A stretch of 6,640 nt of DNA from Pseudomonadota bacterium (GTDB lineage Bacteria; Pseudomonadota; Alphaproteobacteria; Rhizobiales; Xanthobacteraceae): positions 1-6,640 of the forward strand of contig JAEWCJ010000368.1 in NCBI GenBank assembly GCA_023390695.1. Reading direction: 5' to 3'. The translations under genes and the position numbers were made by a program. This document shows, piece by piece, positions 1 to 4,067 of this stretch (position 1 is the stretch's first letter; every line of letters begins with the position of its first letter). The notes below the pieces were generated by a model. The model was not told the DNA's origin. It saw nothing but the letters and a program-made list of their open reading frames with translations, and made no database searches.

Positions 1-8
1 CGGCGCGC

Positions 9-95
9 GGCGGGGTGCGTCAATCCCCGCCAAAGGGGTGCTGTTGAGCGCCGCACCCCTGGCGCCTCCCGGCGCTTCATCTCCGTTCGCGGAGA
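9..95. repeat. Array of four closely spaced hairpins (intergenic palindromic region)
   Basis: Four perfect inverted repeats follow one another with almost no spacing: 9-15 with 25-31 (7 bp, GGCGGGG/CCCCGCC), 34-41 with 53-60 (8 bp, AGGGGTGC/GCACCCCT), 62-66 with 71-75 (5 bp, GCGCC/GGCGC, 4-base loop), and 80-85 with 90-95 (6 bp, TCTCCG/CGGAGA, loop TTCG on plus). Read on the minus strand, the 62-75 hairpin has a GGGA loop, which fits the GNRA tetraloop pattern. No convincing protein is encoded here. The region could be a dispersed extragenic palindromic element or part of a structured RNA that continues past the left edge. Neither can be settled from one window. Confidence 0.45.
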
Positions 96-98
96 CTG

Positions 99-127
99 AA
101 AAACAGGGACAGAGGCACCCGGCCTCT
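99..127 (-). terminator. Putative rho-independent terminator downstream of maf
   Basis: Read on the minus strand, a 6-bp perfect stem (AGAGGC/GCCTCT, positions 127-122 with 116-111) closes a 5-base loop. After a 7-base spacer (GTCCCTG) comes a run of five T (103-99). It lies about 115 bases after the maf stop, where the leftward transcript should end. The spacer between stem and T-run is longer than in a classical terminator, so termination may be weak, and the hairpin may instead belong to the run of hairpins that continues to the left edge. Confidence 0.4.
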
Positions 128-149
128 CAAACAATACGGGCGGCGAAGC

Positions 150-167
150 GTTGGCTATGTTGGCTAT
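150..167. repeat. 9-base perfect tandem duplication
   Basis: GTTGGCTAT occurs twice head to tail (150-158 and 159-167) in the gap after maf. On the minus strand it follows directly after the tandem stop TGATAG that ends the 21-codon mini-ORF. No function is apparent; replication slippage is the simplest explanation. Confidence 0.6.
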
Positions 168-232
168 CAGGAATGAACCGCGGCGTCGCGGCCGCGCAGT
201 TCGGTCTCGAGGACCTTGCCGGAATTGCTCAT
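167..232 (-). CDS. Possible 21-codon mini-ORF after maf
   Basis: An ATG lies 8 bases after the maf stop and opens a 21-codon frame (begins MSNSGKVLE, ends AAVHS) closed by the tandem stop TGATAG. No good Shine-Dalgarno sequence precedes it; upstream is AACGGCTGAATAACCAG. In many Hyphomicrobiales I recall yacG, a small zinc-binding gyrase-inhibitor protein, at this place. This frame has no cysteines and does not resemble YacG. It may be a chance ORF, a small translated peptide, or the remains of a lost gene. I do not recognise it. Confidence 0.15.
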   Translation of the reverse strand: MSNSGKVLETELRGRDAAVHS

Positions 233-240
233 CTGGTTAT

Positions 241-861
241 TCAGCCGTTCAGCCAGCCGAAATGAACGGGGAAACCCTCGCCCTGCAGCAGATTGACCGT
301 CTCATAAAGCGGCAAACCGACCACATTGGTGTAGGAGCCGACGAGCTTCACGACAAACGAGCCGGCCAATCCCTGCACGGCATAGCCGCCGGCCTTGCCG
401 CGCCATTCACCGGAGGCGAGATAGGCCTCGATGTCCTGCTCGGAGAGCCGCTTGAAGCGCACGCGCGTCTCCACCAGGCGCTGGCGGAACGCTTCCTTCG
501 GGGTCACCAGACAGACGGCGGTGTGAACGCGGTGATTGCGTCCCGAAAGCAGCCGCAGGCATTGCGCGGCCTCGTCGATCAGCTCGGCCTTGGGCAGGAT
601 ACGGCGCCCGACCGCCACGACGGTGTCGGCAGCGATGATATAGGCGCCGCGCAATTGTTCATCCAGCCGCACCGCCGCGAGCGCTGCTTCCGCCTTCGCC
701 CGCGCCAAACGGTTGGCGCAGGCGCGCGGCAATTCGCCCTTCAGCGGCATCTCGTCGACATCCGCCGGCTGCAGGGCATCGGGTTCGATGCCCGCCTGAT
801 TGATGAGCGCAAGCCGGCGGGGTGAACCGGAAGCGAGGACAAGTTTGGGCCGGCCGATCAT
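241..861 (-). CDS. maf: Maf family nucleoside triphosphate pyrophosphatase
   Basis: 206 residues, the usual full length for Maf. These cytosolic enzymes hydrolyse non-canonical or surplus nucleoside triphosphates to the monophosphate and pyrophosphate, and are historically linked to septum formation. Visible hallmarks are the N-terminal phosphate-binding loop LASGSPRR (residues 9-16), the AADTVV motif with the likely catalytic Asp79, and the C-terminal KAGGYAVQG segment (156-164) followed by [13 protein letters not shown] (175-187). The last pattern looks more like the YhdE (dTTP/UTP-type) branch than the YceF (m7GTP-type) branch, but that subfamily call is inferred by eye. The ATG start gives the standard [16 protein letters not shown] opening, although the ribosome-binding site is poor (AAAGAC region). 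It starts 63 bases after the infA stop with no clear terminator between, so it is probably co-transcribed with infA. Confidence 0.93.
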   Translation of the reverse strand: MIGRPKLVLASGSPRRLALINQAGIEPDALQPADVDEMPLKGELPRACANRLARAKAEAALAAVRLDEQLRGAYIIAADTVVAVGRRILPKAELIDEAAQCLRLLSGRNHRVHTAVCLVTPKEAFRQRLVETRVRFKRLSEQDIEAYLASGEWRGKAGGYAVQGLAGSFVVKLVGSYTNVVGLPLYETVNLLQGEGFPVHFGWLNG

Positions 862-924
862 GCGTCTGTCTTTATCAAGTGAATGGAGTGAAGGGAGAAC
901 GTTGAAGCGGATGCAGTTTGGGGA

Positions 925-1143
925 TCATTTGAAGCGATAGGTGATGCGGCCCTTGGACAGATCATATGGCGTCATCTCGACCAGTACCTTGTCTCCGGCA
1001 AGCACGCGAATTCGGTTCTTGCGCATGCGGCCGGCGGTATGGGCGACGATTTCGTGATCATTCTCAAGCGTGACGCGAAACGTGGCGTTCGGGAGCAGCT
1101 CCGTCACCACACCGGGGAATTCCAGCAGTTCTTCTTTCGCCAT
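925..1143 (-). CDS. infA: Translation initiation factor IF-1
   Basis: 72 residues, the canonical IF-1 length, beginning [13 protein letters not shown] and ending with a basic tail (GRITYRFK). The protein is a single S1-type OB fold. Family-typical segments are [12 protein letters not shown] (residues 17-28), [16 protein letters not shown] (38-53) and DLSKGRI (61-67). IF-1 binds the A site of the 30S subunit and helps IF-2 and IF-3 select the initiator tRNA. The ATG is fixed by the conserved N-terminus. A short GGA lies 5 bases before it and is the only visible Shine-Dalgarno element. A plausible promoter sits about 95-125 bases upstream, and a 12-base palindrome lies in the inferred leader. 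maf follows in the same direction. Confidence 0.97.
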   Translation of the reverse strand: MAKEELLEFPGVVTELLPNATFRVTLENDHEIVAHTAGRMRKNRIRVLAGDKVLVEMTPYDLSKGRITYRFK

Positions 1144-1168
1144 CGATATCCAGCGTCGCTATGACCGG

Positions 1169-1180
1169 GGTATCGATACC
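1169..1180. promoter_or_regulatory. 12-base perfect palindrome in the infA leader
   Basis: GGTATCGATACC is a perfect palindrome 26 bases before the infA start codon. It could be a protein-binding site. Alternatively, its ATCGATA part (1177-1171 on minus) could pair in RNA with TATCGAT at 1148-1142, which includes the first two bases of the infA ATG. Both are inferences; a 12-base palindrome can also arise by chance. Confidence 0.35.
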
Positions 1181-1238
1181 AGGACCTCGACCGATCACCG
1201 GTACCCGCCCTACTCATTTCAGCCTTCAATGGGCGCGG

Positions 1239-1267
1239 AACCTAGCGGAATCCGCGATCTTTCACAA
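1239..1267 (-). promoter_or_regulatory. Candidate infA promoter
   Basis: On the minus strand TTGTGA (1267-1262) and TAGGTT (1244-1239) are separated by 17 bases, which fits a sigma-70-type housekeeping promoter with an imperfect -10 box. It lies wholly between the phosphatase stop (1309) and infA. Transcription from about 1232 would give infA a leader of roughly 90 bases. The 165-base gap, much larger than the other gaps in the cluster, supports an independent promoter here. Confidence 0.45.
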
Positions 1268-1308
1268 CCGCGCCGGAAACATGCGGCTGCGCTGATCCAA
1301 CTGCGTGC

Positions 1309-1776
1309 TCATTCGTTGCCTCGGAACGGCGTGCCGAACCGGCTCTTGATTCGCGTCATCAGTTGATCGCGCACCTCGCGATAGGCGTCGAGCATTTGCT
1401 CGCGGTTGCCGGCGACGCCCGTGGGATCCGGGGTCGGCCAGTATTCGACGTCGGCGGCAAGCGTCCGCGTCAGTTCGAGCGCCTTGTGGTGCGCCTCCGG
1501 CGACAGCGTGATGATGAGATCGAAATTCAGACCTTCCCATTCATCCAGTTCTTCAAACGTATGCGGCCGGTGCTTGCCGATATCGAGGCCGATCTCGTCC
1601 ATGACGGAAACCGCGAAGGGATCGAGCTCCGCCTTTTTCACGCCGGCTGAACCGACATAGATGCTCTTCCCGAACATGTGCCGGAACAGCCCCATAGCCA
1701 TCGGCGAGCGGATGGAATTCAGTCCGCAGGCAAACAAAACCGCCTGCGGCCTTGCGATGCGCGGGCGTTCCACCAT
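1309..1776 (-). CDS. Low-molecular-weight phosphotyrosine phosphatase/ArsC-fold protein
   Basis: 155 residues, typical of the low-molecular-weight protein tyrosine phosphatase superfamily, which includes thioredoxin-type arsenate reductases. The P-loop near the N-terminus, FACGLNSIRSPMA (residues 15-27), carries the CX5RS signature: nucleophile Cys17, Arg23 and Ser24. The general-acid Asp-Pro is at residues 117-118 in PTPDPTG. Two departures from classical eukaryotic-type enzymes are visible. The second P-loop cysteine just before the Arg is Ile22, and the DP loop lacks the usual tyrosines. The substrate is therefore unknown; phosphotyrosine, arsenate or another phospho-compound are all possible. 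The ATG start is 9 bases after the UPF0262 stop, with an AAGGG element about 13 bases upstream. It is probably co-transcribed with hisD and UPF0262. Confidence applies to the family, not the substrate. Confidence 0.88.
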   Translation of the reverse strand: MVERPRIARPQAVLFACGLNSIRSPMAMGLFRHMFGKSIYVGSAGVKKAELDPFAVSVMDEIGLDIGKHRPHTFEELDEWEGLNFDLIITLSPEAHHKALELTRTLAADVEYWPTPDPTGVAGNREQMLDAYREVRDQLMTRIKSRFGTPFRGNE

Positions 1777-1785
1777 GGCCCGCGC

Positions 1786-2271
1786 CTAGCCCTTCCAGTG
1801 CAGGACGCAGATGAGCGTGAACAGACGGCGCGCGGTGCCGAAATCCACCGTGACCTTGTCCTTCAGACGCTCCATCAGGATGCGGGACCCTTCGTCGTGC
1901 AGGCCGCGCCGGCCCATATCGATGGCTTCGATACGATCCGGCGTCGCGGTGCGGATCGCCTCGTAATAGCTGTCGCAGATCAGGAAATAGTCCTTCACGA
2001 TGCGCCGGAACGGCGTCAGCGACAGCAGATGCGCCATCACCGCGGAACCACTGGTCTCGCGGATGTCGAAGACCAGCCGATTGTCCGCCATGCTGAGGCG
2101 CAGGCTGTAGGGACCTCCATCATGGTCCGCGGGACGAAACGAATTGTCCTCGATCAGGTCGTAGATCGCGACCGCCCGTTCATGTTCGATATCAGGGCCG
2201 GAACGGCCGATCGATTCCTCGTCGAGCGTGATCTCGACCAGTCGTGCTGCGGGTTTGTGCTCCCCGCTCAT
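1786..2271 (-). CDS. UPF0262 family protein, function unknown
   Basis: 161 residues. It matches the alphaproteobacterial UPF0262 family as I remember it: [14 protein letters not shown] near the start, [15 protein letters not shown] (31-45), [13 protein letters not shown] (84-96), [14 protein letters not shown] (115-128), and the C-terminus [15 protein letters not shown]. It is a soluble, mixed-charge protein with no signal peptide, membrane span or catalytic motif that I recognise. The chosen ATG overlaps the hisD stop as ATGA (positions 2271-2268), which points to translational coupling and one mRNA. The frame stays open much further upstream, but that part lies inside hisD and does not look like this family. 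The phosphatase gene follows after 9 bases. The lasting link to hisD, a phosphatase and infA is the only functional hint. Confidence 0.9.
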   Translation of the reverse strand: MSGEHKPAARLVEITLDEESIGRSGPDIEHERAVAIYDLIEDNSFRPADHDGGPYSLRLSMADNRLVFDIRETSGSAVMAHLLSLTPFRRIVKDYFLICDSYYEAIRTATPDRIEAIDMGRRGLHDEGSRILMERLKDKVTVDFGTARRLFTLICVLHWKG

Positions 2272-3563
2272 CTTTTGTTGAGCCGGATGGCGACCGAGCG
2301 CGCATGCGCCGCCAGCCCCTCCGCCTCGCCAAGCGCGATCGCCGCAGGCCCAAGCGCGGCAAGCTGATCCGGCCCGCATTTGAGAATGGACGTGCGCTTC
2401 ATGAAATCCAGAACACCCAGTCCGGACGAGAAGCGCGCCGAACGCGCGGTCGGCAGCACGTGATTGGAACCGCCGACATAGTCGCCGATGGCCTCCGGCG
2501 TGTGACCGCTGACGAAGATCGCGCCGGCATTGCGGATTTTTCCGATCAACGCGTCCGCATCGTCCGCGATCAGTTCCAGATGCTCCGGCGCGATGGCGTC
2601 CACCAGAGGCAGTGCATCCTCGAGATTGCGCACCAAGATGACCGCACCGAAATCGTTCCAAGATTTTCCGGCAATGGCGGCGCGCGGCAGGGTCTGCAAT
2701 TGCGCGGCAACGGCCTTCTCGACCTCGTCGGCCAGAGCCGCGTCATTGGTGATGAGAATCGATTGCGCCGCCTCGTCGTGCTCGGCCTGCGCCAGCAGGT
2801 CGGCGGCGATCCATTCCGGATTGGCACCGCCGTCGGCGAGCACCAGCACCTCGGAGGGGCCGGCGATCATGTCGATGCCGACCTTGCCGAAGACGAGCCG
2901 CTTGGCCGCGGCGACGTAGGCATTGCCCGGGCCGACGATCTTAGCCACCGGACGGATCGTCTGTGTGCCATAGGCCAGCGCGGCCACCGCCTGGGCACCG
3001 CCAATGCGATAGATCTCGTCGACGCCACCGAGCTTCGCCGCCGCCAGCACCAGCGGATTGAGCACCCCGTCCGGCGCCGGCACCACCATGACGATGCGCG
3101 GCACGCCCGCCACTTTTGCCGGCACGGCATTCATCAGCACCGAGGATGGATAGGCTGCGGTGCCGCCCGGCACATAGAGCCCAACCGCTTCGATCGCGGT
3201 CCAGCGATGGCCGAGCTCGACACCAAGCGCATCGGTGAACCTGTCATCTTTTGGCATCTGGCGGGCATGGAAGACTTCGATGCGATTGCGCGCCAGCTTC
3301 AGCGCCTCAAGTGTCCTGGCATCGCAGGCCCGTTCAGCCGCCTCGATCTCCTCCGGCGTGACGCGAATACCGGCCTGCCCAAGGTCCTGACGGTCGAATT
3401 TCCGGGTCAGCTCGACCAGGGCGGCATCGCCGCGTGTCACGACGTCGGTAATGATCGCGCGCGCCGCCTTTTCCACGTCCGCCGACACCTCCCGCTTGGT
3501 GGCGAGGAACGCGTCGAATTGCTGCGCGAAATCTGGGGCTTGGCTGTCAAGGCGGATGGGCAT
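2268..3563 (-). CDS. hisD: Histidinol dehydrogenase
   Basis: 431 residues with this start, the normal family length. The enzyme is a cytosolic zinc dehydrogenase that oxidises L-histidinol through histidinal to L-histidine using two NAD+, the last step of histidine biosynthesis. The zinc and catalytic residues known from the E. coli enzyme all have counterparts: Gln259 and His262 (LLAQAEHDE), Glu327-His328 (IAPEHLE), Asp361 ([11 protein letters not shown]) and His420 (EGLAAHARS). [14 protein letters not shown] (128-141) and the NAD-binding-type [14 protein letters not shown] (209-222) are also conserved. The ATG at 3563 gives the usual MPIRLDS opening. A TTG 66 bases further upstream would add 22 arginine-rich residues and is less likely. 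The ribosome-binding site is weak. The gene ends in a 4-base overlap with UPF0262. No other his gene is visible nearby. Confidence 0.97.
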   Translation of the reverse strand: MPIRLDSQAPDFAQQFDAFLATKREVSADVEKAARAIITDVVTRGDAALVELTRKFDRQDLGQAGIRVTPEEIEAAERACDARTLEALKLARNRIEVFHARQMPKDDRFTDALGVELGHRWTAIEAVGLYVPGGTAAYPSSVLMNAVPAKVAGVPRIVMVVPAPDGVLNPLVLAAAKLGGVDEIYRIGGAQAVAALAYGTQTIRPVAKIVGPGNAYVAAAKRLVFGKVGIDMIAGPSEVLVLADGGANPEWIAADLLAQAEHDEAAQSILITNDAALADEVEKAVAAQLQTLPRAAIAGKSWNDFGAVILVRNLEDALPLVDAIAPEHLELIADDADALIGKIRNAGAIFVSGHTPEAIGDYVGGSNHVLPTARSARFSSGLGVLDFMKRTSILKCGPDQLAALGPAAIALGEAEGLAAHARSVAIRLNKR

Positions 3564-3600
3564 GTTCAGGTCCGGACGGCGCTCGCGGCGCCTTCCCTGC

Positions 3601-3629
3601 TGAATGGCGTGTGGCCGTTCAGGCGTCAA
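3601..3629 (-). promoter_or_regulatory. Weak candidate promoter for the hisD unit
   Basis: On the minus strand TTGACG (3629-3624) is a good -35 box, with CATTCA (3606-3601) 17 bases downstream as a poor -10 box. It lies in the 102-base gap between pilZ and hisD. A small GGCGC/GCGCC hairpin (3578-3592) lies between it and the hisD ATG. I see no His-rich leader peptide, so attenuation of the enterobacterial kind is not supported. Confidence 0.25.
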
Positions 3630-3665
3630 CCCTGCGCTTTGGCGTAAGAACCCTGTTGGAGGGCG

Positions 3666-3953
3666 TCACCCGGTCCAGCCTTTTTTCTTCTGAGGAATGG
3701 CCCGCGTCCGGAAGCGAAGCCCGACTTCCGTCTCCGTTTGCCAGATGACGTCACAGACCCGCTTGGGGCCTGCCGCCTCGGTCAGCCTCAGCAGCACGTC
3801 GCCGGACAGATCCGGCATTTCGGCCATGCGAATCCGGGCACCCGTTTCCGACGCATCGGCCAGCACACCCTTGAATTCGCGGCCATCGACCGTGTCGATC
3901 CACACCGAATACCCGACGGTCTTACGCCTGTCGCGCCTACGCTCTTCGCTCAT
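3666..3953 (-). CDS. Small single-domain PilZ protein (putative c-di-GMP receptor)
   Basis: 95 residues from the ATG at 3953. The N-terminus (MSEERRRDRRK) provides the RxxxR half of the PilZ c-di-GMP-binding motif (Arg5/Arg9 or Arg6/Arg10). DASETGARI provides the D/NxSxxG half (Asp33, Ser35, Gly38). A short beta-barrel-like sequence and a basic tail (RAIPQKKKGW) follow. PilZ domains bind cyclic di-GMP and change motility, surface polysaccharide or other outputs through partner proteins. This one has no effector domain, so its partner is unknown. A GTG at 4010 in the same frame would add 19 residues; neither start has a clear ribosome-binding site, and the ATG was chosen because PilZ homologues often begin just before the arginine cluster. 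It lies alone between smc and hisD, 92 bases from smc. Confidence 0.82.
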   Translation of the reverse strand: MSEERRRDRRKTVGYSVWIDTVDGREFKGVLADASETGARIRMAEMPDLSGDVLLRLTEAAGPKRVCDVIWQTETEVGLRFRTRAIPQKKKGWTG

Positions 3954-4037
3954 TGCAGCGACAACATCGCTGAGTCGCTCCGGAAAAGGAAAAGCCGGCG
4001 AGAGCCGCACGCTAACAATTGCGTGAATGATCGGGCC

Positions 4038-4067
4038 AGAAAGGATCAGGCCGCGCCGGCCTGATCC
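4038..4067 (-). terminator. Putative smc terminator overlapping its stop codon
   Basis: A perfect 10-bp stem (GGATCAGGCC/GGCCTGATCC, 4067-4058 with 4052-4043) with a 5-base loop encodes the last residues of SMC (DQAGAA) and contains its TGA (4048-4046) in the descending arm. On the minus strand it is followed at once by TTTCT. The stem is strong but the T-tract is short, so this may be a terminator or an mRNA 3'-end stabiliser. Confidence 0.5.

Noticed and set aside
1..80. Minus-strand open frame starting ATG at 80 (MKRREAPGVRR...) and running to the left edge
   Set aside because: It lies entirely inside the hairpin array, its GGAG abuts the ATG with no spacing, and the peptide looks like translated repeat sequence. 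Sequence beyond the edge would be needed to revisit it.
151..825. Plus-strand open frame (224 codons) opposite maf
   Set aside because: Maf motifs are clear on the minus strand; the opposite frame is a shadow without motifs or a ribosome-binding site.
2272..2661. 130-residue N-terminal extension of the UPF0262 frame
   Set aside because: It is inside hisD in another frame, has shadow-like composition, and the ATG overlapping the hisD stop gives the family-typical N-terminus.
3564..3629. TTG start giving HisD 22 extra residues
   Set aside because: The added segment is Arg-rich and not like HisD, while the ATG at 3563 gives the normal start and length. It also overlaps the candidate promoter.
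2244..3647. Plus-strand open frame (467 codons) opposite hisD
   Set aside because: HisD on the minus strand has every catalytic residue. The plus-strand product is rich in Arg, His and Asp and matches nothing I know.
3649..3663. Small CCCT/AGGG hairpin followed by TTCTTA after pilZ as a terminator
   Set aside because: The stem is only 4 bp and the T-tract is interrupted, so it is not distinguishable from chance.
4008..4025. CACGC/GCGTG inverted repeat near the alternative pilZ GTG start as an operator
   Set aside because: Arms of only 5 bp with an 8-base spacer are expected by chance, and nothing else supports a binding site.
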